A DNA stretch of 64,000 bases, from the NCBI RefSeq assembly GCF_019145235.1, contig NZ_JAHSTV010000004.1:1-64000 (forward strand), read 5' to 3'. Below the pieces are notes generated by a model that saw only the letters and a program-made list of their open reading frames with translations, was not told where the DNA came from and ran no database searches. A program made the translations under genes and the position numbers. This document shows, piece by piece, positions 48,119 to 56,285 of the stretch (positions within the stretch are counted from its first letter, which is position 1; each line of letters begins with the position of its first letter). This stretch comes from Pseudomonas farris. GTDB lineage: Bacteria; Pseudomonadota; Gammaproteobacteria; Pseudomonadales; Pseudomonadaceae.

Positions 48119-48613
48119 ATGAACATGATCACGCAAAAATTCAGACCATCAGTGAACGTCGGCACCTGCATCGGGACGATCAACACCACGGAAGCGTATA
48201 ACGCAGGTCTGGTGGAGTTCGAGGAGAAGGTCTTTCCACCACTCCATAACGCCGCTTACGTTATGTTTGCGCGGCAACGCTCTGGAGAACCGAATTTTAC
48301 GACGAAAGAAATCACACTTTCCTTTTCAAAGGGGTTAAGCAATGGCACCTACGATTTGACGCCGCAAGCGCATACTGTCCGGCTTACCTTCGCTGACAAT
48401 AGTGATCCCGCCAACCCTGTTATTTACACCCAAAGCGGGGGAACGGCCGAGTGGCAATATAATGCCGTCACCGAGGTTTTTTCCGGAACGTTGAAAAGTG
48501 CTGTTGTTGAAAACCACGACAATGACGAACCTAAAGCATTAACGATTGATGTGACATTTTTGGTTAGGAAAAAAAATAGTGCACCCTCCAGCCGTTTGCG
48601 CGCCGCTCGGTAA
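48119..48613 (+). CDS. Unrecognised small beta-rich protein
   Basis: 164 aa, not recognised. Start ATG 48119 is chosen for GGAG 9 nt upstream; ATGs at 48098 and 48104 are alternatives. Strand-rich pattern with YDLTPQAHTVRLTFAD and GGTAEWQYNAVTEVFSGTLK, the latter resembling the 46874 protein (both have a YN-x-x-T-x-x-x-x-G core). No signal peptide. It has a basic C-terminal tail (RKKNSAPSSRLRAAR). Followed by a strong terminator. Probably related in fold to its neighbour. Confidence 0.72.
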   Translation: MNMITQKFRPSVNVGTCIGTINTTEAYNAGLVEFEEKVFPPLHNAAYVMFARQRSGEPNFTTKEITLSFSKGLSNGTYDLTPQAHTVRLTFADNSDPANPVIYTQSGGTAEWQYNAVTEVFSGTLKSAVVENHDNDEPKALTIDVTFLVRKKNSAPSSRLRAAR

Positions 48614-48642
48614 TTGCATAACCGATTGATAAAACAGTCATA

Positions 48643-48673
48643 GTAAAAAAGGAAGCGCGAGCTTCCTTTTTAC
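48643..48673. terminator. Bidirectional rho-independent terminator
   Basis: GTAAAAAAGGAAGC, loop GCGA, then GCTTCCTTTTTAC: a perfect GC-cored stem with A- and T-runs on both sides. It ends both the plus-strand gene at 48613 and the minus-strand autotransporter gene at 48692. Confidence 0.92.
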
Positions 48674-48691
48674 ATTACTTAGCAGGAGTAT

Positions 48692-50932
48692 TTACCACTC
48701 GTAACGAACGCCAAGGTTGACCCCAAAAGGCTGTTCAAAATTTCGACCGCTGCTGTAGTCGAAGTCGGCGTGTATATGGAGTTTTTTCGTCATGGCGACG
48801 GCAACCCCAGTACCCAACTCAACCCGAGAACCGGACAGATCATTATTAAAGACATTGTTGTTGACCTGAACTTCATTGCTCTTCGCGAACTCGTGAGCCC
48901 AAGCGGCCCGCAGGTATGGCTGTATCACACGTCCCTGTTCGAGCGGGATATTCCGCCCTGCGGTAGCCCCCACCTTACCGATAAAGGAACGCGTGCGATC
49001 CCCTTCAGCTTGCAAATCGTTGTCCAGGGAAAAGTCCTTGCCCTGAATGACCACCGCGGACCATTGAGTGAAAGGTTCAAGGAAGTTGCCATTGGCGAAG
49101 CTGATATGGCGTCCGAACTCAATGGAACCTCCAAGGCCTGAGTTGTCATAGTCGCCCTTGGCCCGGGCTCCATCGCTCAAACCGACTTTCGCTTCATTGC
49201 GAAAACGGTTGGCCTTCAACACACCGTCGAAATAATAACCGTTTTGGGGATCGAGCCAGGTGGCGTAAGTGCCCAGGTAGTAACTGTCCACACGCCCTGA
49301 GGTACCAGCGTTCAGGTCAAGGTCGGATTTGCTGTGACCGCCCATCACACCTATTAGCCATTGGCCGTCTCCGACAGGCAACGGCGCATCTGCACCCAAG
49401 GTGAAACCTCGTTGGGTTTGCTGGTAACCGACACCCGAGCCATCGGCGATGTTGTACTTGTTAGCGTATGTGCGGCCCCAAGCACCCGCTTTACCGCCAT
49501 TGAAACGCAACTCTCCCATACGGGTGCGCAACGAGGTCAACTCGCCTAACCATACAGTCGATGCCGTATTGAAGAGTGCAAGCACCGAACGTGCGCCCGG
49601 ACTGACCGTGCGAGTGCTCGGATCAAGTATCCAGTCGTTGCCACTTTTTTCCAGCCCGTAGGAATAGGTCCCAAGATCGACCGCTTTACCCAGGAAGAAT
49701 TGCGCATCTCCTCCCCCTGTCTGAACCACGCGAATCGGGCCGGCGGGATCAACACCACTGCTCGTAATAAACAATTCATGACGACCAGTGGCGGTCCCCG
49801 TGACGTTCAGCAAATCGGTCTCGCCCGTAGAGAGATTTGTGCCCATCACAAACCTGCCATTACCCGACAAATTGGTCACGTTCAATTGATAGAAGGCATT
49901 GTCAGCACCAAATATCACCGAGCCGCCATTGTTGAGAGTGAGCGTGCCAACGTTGCTGTTATCCACCAGAACCCATCTGGAACTGTCATTGATGGTGGCG
50001 CTGGCCACATTTTCCAGGCGGCCGGTCAAGACTGAATCGTTCTCCAGGATCAGTTGGGTGGAACTGCCTTGCTCGGTAACGATGTTGCCGGTCAACGTAC
50101 TGCCATTAACGGTCATGGTGGTATTGGCACCGCCTTTCACATCCAGCAGCGTATCGTTGCCTGCCAGCAAGCGAGAATTGTTCAGCGAAATGGTTGCCGT
50201 CGAAGTCGCGGCGTTGGCAAAGTCAACCAGGATCGCCGAACCGGTATTACCCTGAACGGTGGTGTTTTCAATGGCCAATACGGCGGGTTGAACGTCATTC
50301 GGGTCAAGATCGATGAGTACACCGTTTTGCCCGCCAACGATCGTGCTGCTCCTGGCCGCGGCCTGGCCACTGCGCAACCGAAGCCCGTAACTCGTGGCAC
50401 CGGTGCCTTGAATGGTTGAGTCGGTAACGTCCAGGGAGCTGTAGGCACTGACCAAGGCGCCACCCGAGACACCGCTAATGGTGCTGTCGGTCACGGTAAC
50501 CCTGGAGCCGGTCTGAGTAGCAATATTACGAACGGCCTGCAGTCCTACGCGATTACCGGTAATGGTGCTGTTATCAATAGTGGCGTCACTGTTGCTCAGC
50601 AAGACAGCTGCAAGGCCACCGATGCCTGAAACAGTCGCCCCGCTCAGATTGACGCTCGAACCATTGCTGGCCGAAATCTGCTGAGTCGTGCCACCGGTGT
50701 TTACATTGAGTGTCGAACTGTTGGAGGTGATACTGAGCGTCTGCGCGCCATTGACTGTCAGCGTCGCATTCTGGCTAAGGTCCCAGCTTTCCGGTGTCCC
50801 GCCATTAATAGTTACATTTCCTCCAACGACGGGCGCCGCGGTTGCAAATGAAGTGAAGCATGCCAGTAGCGAGGGGCACAGCAATGTACACCTGGACGCA
50901 TTCCTGGAAAAAAATAAAAATTTGCCTCGCAT
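48692..50932 (-). CDS. Autotransporter (type Va, pertactin-like) outer-membrane protein
   Basis: 746 aa. A signal peptide (about 1-34, ending ATAAPVV), a passenger of parallel beta-helix type rich in Asn/Ser/Thr/Gly repeats (about 35-430, with NSTITGNRVG, DSTISGVSGG, STIQGTGATS spacing), and a pertactin-like junction. A C-terminal 12-strand autotransporter barrel follows (about 460-746: GAWGRTYANKYNIADG ... VNLGVRYEW, ending with an aromatic residue). Secretes its own passenger to the surface, perhaps for adhesion. No protease triad seen. ATG 50932 with TAGGTG 6 nt upstream is preferred to the GTG at 50941. Downstream of two Ig-module genes on the same strand. Confidence 0.9.
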   Translation of the reverse strand: MRGKFLFFSRNASRCTLLCPSLLACFTSFATAAPVVGGNVTINGGTPESWDLSQNATLTVNGAQTLSITSNSSTLNVNTGGTTQQISASNGSSVNLSGATVSGIGGLAAVLLSNSDATIDNSTITGNRVGLQAVRNIATQTGSRVTVTDSTISGVSGGALVSAYSSLDVTDSTIQGTGATSYGLRLRSGQAAARSSTIVGGQNGVLIDLDPNDVQPAVLAIENTTVQGNTGSAILVDFANAATSTATISLNNSRLLAGNDTLLDVKGGANTTMTVNGSTLTGNIVTEQGSSTQLILENDSVLTGRLENVASATINDSSRWVLVDNSNVGTLTLNNGGSVIFGADNAFYQLNVTNLSGNGRFVMGTNLSTGETDLLNVTGTATGRHELFITSSGVDPAGPIRVVQTGGGDAQFFLGKAVDLGTYSYGLEKSGNDWILDPSTRTVSPGARSVLALFNTASTVWLGELTSLRTRMGELRFNGGKAGAWGRTYANKYNIADGSGVGYQQTQRGFTLGADAPLPVGDGQWLIGVMGGHSKSDLDLNAGTSGRVDSYYLGTYATWLDPQNGYYFDGVLKANRFRNEAKVGLSDGARAKGDYDNSGLGGSIEFGRHISFANGNFLEPFTQWSAVVIQGKDFSLDNDLQAEGDRTRSFIGKVGATAGRNIPLEQGRVIQPYLRAAWAHEFAKSNEVQVNNNVFNNDLSGSRVELGTGVAVAMTKKLHIHADFDYSSGRNFEQPFGVNLGVRYEW

Positions 50933-51032
50933 AGTAGACACCTACCTGAAAAAAACTCGAGCGCTGGCACTCCCGGAGATGAGCGAGGCCAGCCATTTGA
51001 GGGTCGCTAGGCTATCTGGGAGTTTCACAAAG

Positions 51033-51078
51033 TTCTGTAGGATTTATCCTCATTTAATAAGAGAAAAATCCTTCAGAA
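51033..51078. terminator. Hairpin between Ig-module and autotransporter genes
   Basis: Arms TTCTGTAGGATTTATC (51033-51048) and GAAAAATCCTTCAGAA (51063-51078) pair at 14 of 16 positions. The 230-bp gap contains nothing else I can identify. It could be a terminator for the minus-strand Ig-module gene or an operator for the autotransporter. Confidence 0.5.
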
Positions 51079-51162
51079 TTTCTCTTCAAAACGTATATCA
51101 ATGCATTTCAACAGTACGACGAGAGTTTCTACCCGTCGCACTGTTACAAGCCCAGCCTTTAT

Positions 51163-53187
51163 CTATGGAAGAGGATGCACTTCTTCACAGAACTGACCCT
51201 CACTATTGTCCAGATCCAACCGATGAATAGCAGGTAGTGATTCAGGCGTTGGAGTGCCTCCTGCACCTCCGCGCGAAATTGTATAGGTGACCCTGCCATT
51301 TGCATTGTGTGCCGGCCTGAAGTCCTCCGTGTAGTCGCCTATAGCAATGACGACACCCTCATCGGGGTAATCGCCAACAATGTCGTACGTGGCTTCGGCC
51401 TCTGTATCAGTAATTGGAACTGCGGGATCAGTTAAGTATGCAAAATAGTTCAGAGTGATTGTTTCACCGCCAACTGTGTATGCGTTTTTCGGTACGCGCA
51501 CCTGCAGATTTCGTCTAGGCGTACCATCACCCGGGTCCAACTCCGAAGGGAAGTTCAATGTAGAGCAACCAATTCGTTTAAGTGGACCTGCAAGCTTTAA
51601 TACTTCCGGCGGGGGCATTTCGATTGGAAATTCTTCTACGAAAATATCCTTTGGCCTGGAGTCAGTTGGATTAACCCCGGTCGGCGTGTACAAAATGTAA
51701 CTCAAAACCTTGGTTCCGCTTCCCTCGGCAAGTACAGTCGACCAAGGCAGAGGCACAGTAAGCGTGGTGTCTTCTTGTCCTGTTGTCAACGCAATGGGCG
51801 GACCGATCTGAACACCACCATAAAAAACAGCAATGAACCAGCCTTCTTCAGTAGGAGGAGTAGCAAAGAGGTCAATAAAGATTTCTATTCCATTGTCTTC
51901 GTAGTCCTCTTCCAATATCTGGTCATTATTACCATTCGTTGTTGTCAGCCGGGGAGCATCCAATCCAATAAGAATCGGATCCGGACCAATGAATGAAATA
52001 TCCACATCTATGTCAACATTACTTGTAGCAATCTCACGATTACCGCGAAACATTTTATAGCTAACTTTTGTGGGCACTATTCCATCGGTGTTGCCATAGA
52101 CCTCTTTTATAAGATCATAAGTAGCAAAAAATATTAATTTGGCTTCGACTCCCACTCTTTGCTCTGGACCAACAGGCTTTCCTCCCCAATAAACAACGAT
52201 TGTGTCACCTGCCGCGTTGGGCGTCGGTACCGTAATATCGATTTGTACACCCCTCGCATCAAATTGAGTGTCGGCCAGATCGATAAGATTATCGCCATTT
52301 TCACCATTCGCCAAAGGCAGCACTGGCGGTAGAACGGTCGCTGGGTCAGGGTCAGGCAAAAAGACCACATTGCGCTGACTGGAATTTGATGTGCGCCCTT
52401 TGTTCCCTGGCAAGTCTGTCGCTACATAAATAAGCAGATTAAGCCCCTCCTCCAGATTTCTAAATACGTCAGCAAGAATTAACGCCTCCATTGAAGCATT
52501 CAATAGCCCTTCAAACACTGGCGCATCACGACCCGGATCAGGTGCAGGCCCAATGTAGAACCTGTAAATATCACTCGGGTGATAACTTGCGGAGGCGGCT
52601 GGTTTGACAATGATCCCATCTTTACCATCGAGATAAGTGTCATCAATCGGCACGCTCGGCCCCAGATCGGCAGGCCACGTTGGTGCACCCGGCGTACGGT
52701 CCGATGCCGGACTTTTCACTTTGTAGGGATATGTCAGGTCAATCGCGTACTGGGTGATATCCGAAATACCATCGTTCGTTCCTCCGGCCCAATAGATGTA
52801 TCGAAAATCATATTCAGTAGGGGTCTCAGGCGTGAGTGCCTCTATCAAGAAGCTTACCGGAATCTCAAACGGCACGTCCCAATCTCGATCAGCCACTGGA
52901 CCCAACTCAACAAACTGGTCGGGGGCAATATCTATCCAGGTAGCTTCTCCTAGTTTACGAATCTGAGGTTGTAGAATATCATCATCGTGTTCAAGCAATG
53001 GCGTGGGAACGAGGTACTTCAAGGGCGCCAGCAAGTCTGCGACAGGTATCCGCAAGTCGGGTAACAATGTTTGTGCCGGGAAAGTAACCGGCTTCGGCGG
53101 ATCCGCGAGTGCATCGCCTGCCCTCGCGTATTTTTCTTGAAGTGCTGCTCTTCTGGACACTATGGCCTGTTCAACTATTGCGTTCAT
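51163..53187 (-). CDS. Unrecognised protein with repeated Ig-like modules
   Basis: 674 aa, not recognised by name. No signal peptide, lipobox or membrane helix. A helical-looking N-terminal region (1-100) is followed by at least three modules at about 305-405, 430-525 and 560-660. Each has a strand pair, a [VF]-Y-[WY/GG] segment (TIVVYWGGKPVG, FIAVFYGGVQIG, TITLNYFAYLT) and a final (K/R)VxYxxxRG-type strand (KVSYKMFRGNRE, KVLSYILY, RVTYTISRGG). The 313-320 and 433-440 module openings share GNDN/NNDQ then GV/GIxIxI. AT-rich compared with flanks. GGGAGA 8-9 nt before ATG. Downstream of and related to the 53288 gene; function unknown. Confidence 0.78.
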   Translation of the reverse strand: MNAIVEQAIVSRRAALQEKYARAGDALADPPKPVTFPAQTLLPDLRIPVADLLAPLKYLVPTPLLEHDDDILQPQIRKLGEATWIDIAPDQFVELGPVADRDWDVPFEIPVSFLIEALTPETPTEYDFRYIYWAGGTNDGISDITQYAIDLTYPYKVKSPASDRTPGAPTWPADLGPSVPIDDTYLDGKDGIIVKPAASASYHPSDIYRFYIGPAPDPGRDAPVFEGLLNASMEALILADVFRNLEEGLNLLIYVATDLPGNKGRTSNSSQRNVVFLPDPDPATVLPPVLPLANGENGDNLIDLADTQFDARGVQIDITVPTPNAAGDTIVVYWGGKPVGPEQRVGVEAKLIFFATYDLIKEVYGNTDGIVPTKVSYKMFRGNREIATSNVDIDVDISFIGPDPILIGLDAPRLTTTNGNNDQILEEDYEDNGIEIFIDLFATPPTEEGWFIAVFYGGVQIGPPIALTTGQEDTTLTVPLPWSTVLAEGSGTKVLSYILYTPTGVNPTDSRPKDIFVEEFPIEMPPPEVLKLAGPLKRIGCSTLNFPSELDPGDGTPRRNLQVRVPKNAYTVGGETITLNYFAYLTDPAVPITDTEAEATYDIVGDYPDEGVVIAIGDYTEDFRPAHNANGRVTYTISRGGAGGTPTPESLPAIHRLDLDNSEGQFCEEVHPLP

Positions 53188-53287
53188 TTTAACCGTCTCC
53201 CTACATTTATAATTGAGAGCGCAACGATTTCAAACAGGAACAACCACTTCGTGCGCCTCCGCCTTCTCCACTTGTTTCCATGCTCAC

Positions 53288-54085
53288 TCAAGGCCCGCAC
53301 GGAAGTATTTCGCCTGGTATAACCCTGTCTATTTTTACCAGTGCAATCTTTGATATACCCACAAGCCTCATACCGCGATACACCCGGTATTCAACGGTGG
53401 CGGAGTCTTTGTCCACCATTGGTTTTATATGAATGGCGTAAGGTTCGATAACCACGAAGTAACCATTCTGAATATCTGAGTCACTTAAGGCTGGGCGAAT
53501 GACAGTCTTTCGAGCTTCAACAAGTTCAGGACCACTGCCATTCAGGCTTGAATAACCTCTCCAGAGCACCTCACAGCGATCTCCGACGTTAAATCCCAAG
53601 AGCGCCGGAATCTTGACTGTGACACCTTCCCACAAAGGCGGTTTTGTACTGCAATTTAGATAACCCTCATCGTTGACATGAGGAAAATTCGCTTCCTCAA
53701 GATCGCTTGGAACAGGTGTATGATTAATAGTCAGTTTTCGACGAAATGAAAAGGAGGGATTGTCAGCCGAGTCTCGAAGCTCATACCACAACTCGCCTAC
53801 ACCATTATTCTGCAAGTATTCCGGGGCGATATGAATAATGAATTCAGGCTTCATATCCGCAGGCAAGTAAGTTTTTTCAATATTTACTGGCAGTTGTCCG
53901 AATTGTTCAAAGCGGACTTTCAAAATATCCCTTTCACCTGGGTCCTTCGCTGGTTCGGGCCACAAAGGGACTACCACATCAATACCCGTGAGCAATAACT
54001 CAAGTGGAATATGCCCCTCAGAATCATCGTCAGCGACCCCTATTACTTTTGGCGCATCGAATGTCAGAGGTTTATTGGGCTCCAT
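53288..54085 (-). CDS. Unrecognised protein with two Ig-like modules
   Basis: 265 aa, not recognised. Cytoplasmic-looking: no signal peptide, MEPNKPLTFDAPKVIGVADD start. Two modules (about 30-125 and 140-258): ELWYELRDSADNPSFSFRR and TVEYRVYRGMRLVGISKIAL, which match the end-strands of the modules in the neighbouring 674-residue protein, plus GVTVKIPALLGFNVGDRCEV. AAGGA lies 8 nt before the ATG. First gene of a minus-strand set, 100 bp before its larger relative. AT-rich. Confidence 0.75.
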   Translation of the reverse strand: MEPNKPLTFDAPKVIGVADDDSEGHIPLELLLTGIDVVVPLWPEPAKDPGERDILKVRFEQFGQLPVNIEKTYLPADMKPEFIIHIAPEYLQNNGVGELWYELRDSADNPSFSFRRKLTINHTPVPSDLEEANFPHVNDEGYLNCSTKPPLWEGVTVKIPALLGFNVGDRCEVLWRGYSSLNGSGPELVEARKTVIRPALSDSDIQNGYFVVIEPYAIHIKPMVDKDSATVEYRVYRGMRLVGISKIALVKIDRVIPGEILPCGP

Positions 54086-54138
54086 ATCGTAAATCCTTTA
54101 CCTGCTCGTGGGATTATTTCTCTATTCCTTTAATAAAT

Positions 54139-54148
54139 TAAGCGCTTA
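54139..54148. promoter_or_regulatory. Palindrome TAAGCGCTTA
   Basis: A perfect 10-bp palindrome in the divergent region, 54 bp upstream of the Ig-module gene. A candidate operator; no known regulator recognised. Confidence 0.35.
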
Positions 54149-54165
54149 GTTAAATGGCTTGGCTA

Positions 54166-54181
54166 CTGTCATATCTGACAG
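54166..54181. promoter_or_regulatory. Palindrome CTGTCA-TATC-TGACAG
   Basis: 6-bp perfect arms around 4 bp, about 81 bp upstream of the Ig-module gene and 133 bp upstream of ptxS. Could be a regulator site for either gene. It is distinct from the PtxS box. Confidence 0.4.
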
Positions 54182-54259
54182 GTAAAGCTACCGTTTGTCG
54201 GCTTTTTCCTACGCACTGAGGCTTCGCAGGCTTGACGCGTTCTCGTTAATGGTGTCTTC

Positions 54260-54273
54260 TGAAACCGGTTTCA
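54260..54273. promoter_or_regulatory. PtxS operator upstream of ptxS
   Basis: TGAAACCGGTTTCA, a perfect 14-bp palindrome identical to the known PtxS box, 40 bp before the ptxS start. Fits autorepression by PtxS, relieved by 2-ketogluconate. Confidence 0.9.
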
Positions 54274-54313
54274 TAGCCAGCTCGGACAAATTCCAATAAC
54301 AAGGTTAAAAACC

Positions 54314-55339
54314 GTGAACGACTTCTCCGCCGCCCAACGCAGCCGCGTAACCATGCTCGACGTCGCCGAACACGCAGGCGTCTCCAAGGCCAGTGTCTCG
54401 CGCTTCATTGGCGATGACCGCGCCCTGCTCTCCGACGCCATTGCCTTGCGCATCGAGCAGGCGATCAGCGAGTTGGGTTATCGCCCGAACCAGATGGCCC
54501 GTGGCCTGAAACGTGGGCGCACGCGCCTGATCGGCATGTTGGTGGCCGATATCCGTAACCCTTATTCGATTGCCGTGATGCACGGGGTGGAAACCGCCTG
54601 CCGTCAGCACGGCTACAGCCTGGTGGTGTGCAACACCGATCGCGATGACGAGCAGGAACGTCAGCACCTGGCGTTGCTGCGTTCGTACAACATCGAAGGC
54701 TTGATCGTGAACACCCTCGGCCATCACCGCGATGAGCTGCGCGAACTGCATCAGGAAATGCCCATGGTGCTGGTGGATCGCAAGGTCGATCAGCTCGATA
54801 GCGATCTGGTGGGGCTGGATAATCCGGCCGCTGTCGAGATGGCCGTTGCCCACCTTGAAGAGCGCGGTTATCGCGATGTGCTGATGGTCACCGAACCTTA
54901 TGACGGCACCAGTTCACGGATCGAGCGGGTCAACAGTTTCAAGGCGCAGATCGAGCAGCGTCCGGCACTCTCGGGCGCGGTGGTTGAAACGGGCGGCGAT
55001 CTGACCGCCCGTTTGAACACCTTTCTGCAAACTCCCGGCCTTGGCCCGAAAGCATTGTTCTGTGCCAACGGTATCGCCGCGCTGGCCAGCACTCATTCGT
55101 TGCGTGAGTTGAAGTGCAATCTGTTTGAGGATGTCGGGCTGATTGCCCTGGATGATCTGGATTGGTATCCACTGGTGGGTAGCGGGATCACCGCCCTCGC
55201 CCAGCCGACGGCGGAGATTGGCGTGAGTGCGTTTGAATGTTTGCTCAAGCGACTGCGTGGGGATGACGGGCCGGTGCGTACGTTGGATTTTCCGGCGCGG
55301 TTGATTGTTCGGGGGTCGACCCTGGGGAAGCTTCGGTGA
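54314..55339 (+). CDS. ptxS: LacI-family 2-ketogluconate regulator
   Basis: 341 aa. N-terminal HTH (VTMLDVAEHAGVSKASVSRFI), hinge helix region and a periplasmic-binding-like effector domain (LVADIRNPYSIAVMHGVE). Position directly before kguE and PtxS boxes in front of both itself and kguE identify it as PtxS. It represses the kgu operon until 2-ketogluconate binds. The initiation codon at 54314 is GTG; a purine-rich AACAAGG lies about 10 nt upstream. Confidence 0.93.
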   Translation: MNDFSAAQRSRVTMLDVAEHAGVSKASVSRFIGDDRALLSDAIALRIEQAISELGYRPNQMARGLKRGRTRLIGMLVADIRNPYSIAVMHGVETACRQHGYSLVVCNTDRDDEQERQHLALLRSYNIEGLIVNTLGHHRDELRELHQEMPMVLVDRKVDQLDSDLVGLDNPAAVEMAVAHLEERGYRDVLMVTEPYDGTSSRIERVNSFKAQIEQRPALSGAVVETGGDLTARLNTFLQTPGLGPKALFCANGIAALASTHSLRELKCNLFEDVGLIALDDLDWYPLVGSGITALAQPTAEIGVSAFECLLKRLRGDDGPVRTLDFPARLIVRGSTLGKLR

Positions 55340-55350
55340 AGGTTCGGGCC

Positions 55351-55424
55351 CATCGCGAGCAGGCTCGCTCCCACAGGGATCTGTGGTGTTCGCAAAACCT
55401 GTGGGAGCGGGCTTGCCCGCGATG
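55351..55424. repeat. REPIN (variant arms)
   Basis: The left arm is catcgcgagcaggctcgctc and the right arm gtgggagcgggcttgcccgc. A slightly different REP subtype from the rest, shared with 57221-57297. It separates ptxS from the kgu operon. Confidence 0.85.
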
Positions 55425-55475
55425 GGGCCCTGAAGACCACCACATAACTCACATCAATATTTTTTTGACCAAAAA

Positions 55476-55489
55476 TGAAACCGGTTTCA
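55476..55489. promoter_or_regulatory. PtxS operator upstream of kguE
   Basis: TGAAACCGGTTTCA, identical to the box in front of ptxS, only 13 bp before the kguE start, so it overlaps or follows the transcription start and would block transcription directly. Confidence 0.92.
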
Positions 55490-55502
55490 GAGGTGCATAA
55501 CA

Positions 55503-56285
55503 ATGAACAAACCACCCGTTTCCATCAGCCTGTCCAGCTACGGCGCGGACCTTGTACACCAACGCGGCCAAGGCAGTTTTGTCGAGGTGCTGGCCGCCGC
55601 CGGGGCCACGCACATCGAATGGCGCGAAGAGCTGTTGACCCTGGAAGACCCCGCGCAACTGGCTGACGCCACGCAATCCCGGGGCCTCGAAAGTGTGTAT
55701 TCCTCGCCGATGGAATTGTGGCTGGCCGGGCAATCGACACCCAACCCTGAACTGCTCTCGACCCTGAAGCGCGCCGAGGCATGCGGCGCCAAATGGCTGA
55801 AAGTCTCCTTGGGTTATTTCACCGACAACAATGATCTGCAAACACTGGCGCTGCAGTTGCAACAGAGCCCAGTGCAACTGCTGGTGGAGAACGACCAGAC
55901 GCTGCACGGCGGCCGCATCGAACCGTTCCAGCGCTTCTTCGCCGACGTCGAGCAACACAACCTGCCGATCAAAATGACGTTCGACATTGGTAACTGGCAA
56001 TGGCAGGACCAATCCGCCGCCAGCGCCGCGCGGCTGCTCGGTCGACATGTCGGTTATGTGCACTGCAAAGCGGTGGCGCGCCGGGCCGACGGCAAACTGG
56101 TGGCGATGCCTCCGGCTGCCAGCGACCTGTATCTGTGGGGCCAACTGTTGCGGCACATGGATCATGGCGTGATGCGCGCGGCGGAGTATCCGCTGCAAGG
56201 CGATGACTTGGTGCAATTGACCACCGAGCATGTCGCCGCCCTCGCCCGCCTCGGCCAATCCCGCCTGGAGACTGCTCATGTCTGA
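55503..56285 (+). CDS. kguE: KguE, sugar-phosphate isomerase/epimerase-type protein
   Basis: 260 aa AP-endonuclease/xylose isomerase-like TIM barrel. [19 protein letters not shown] barrel strand and the metal-binding [15 protein letters not shown] and GYVHCK stretches. In the kgu operon it is the conserved first gene; its exact step in 2-ketogluconate use is not firmly known. It overlaps kguK by 8 nt. Confidence 0.9.
   Translation: MNKPPVSISLSSYGADLVHQRGQGSFVEVLAAAGATHIEWREELLTLEDPAQLADATQSRGLESVYSSPMELWLAGQSTPNPELLSTLKRAEACGAKWLKVSLGYFTDNNDLQTLALQLQQSPVQLLVENDQTLHGGRIEPFQRFFADVEQHNLPIKMTFDIGNWQWQDQSAASAARLLGRHVGYVHCKAVARRADGKLVAMPPAASDLYLWGQLLRHMDHGVMRAAEYPLQGDDLVQLTTEHVAALARLGQSRLETAHV

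Noticed and set aside
48692..50932. Autotransporter as a serine protease (SPATE/subtilase)
   Set aside because: No catalytic triad motif is visible in the passenger; only beta-helix-like repeats.
50688..51230. 180-residue plus-strand open frame between autotransporter and Ig-module genes
   Set aside because: Mostly antisense to the autotransporter signal peptide region; no ribosome site or domain pattern.
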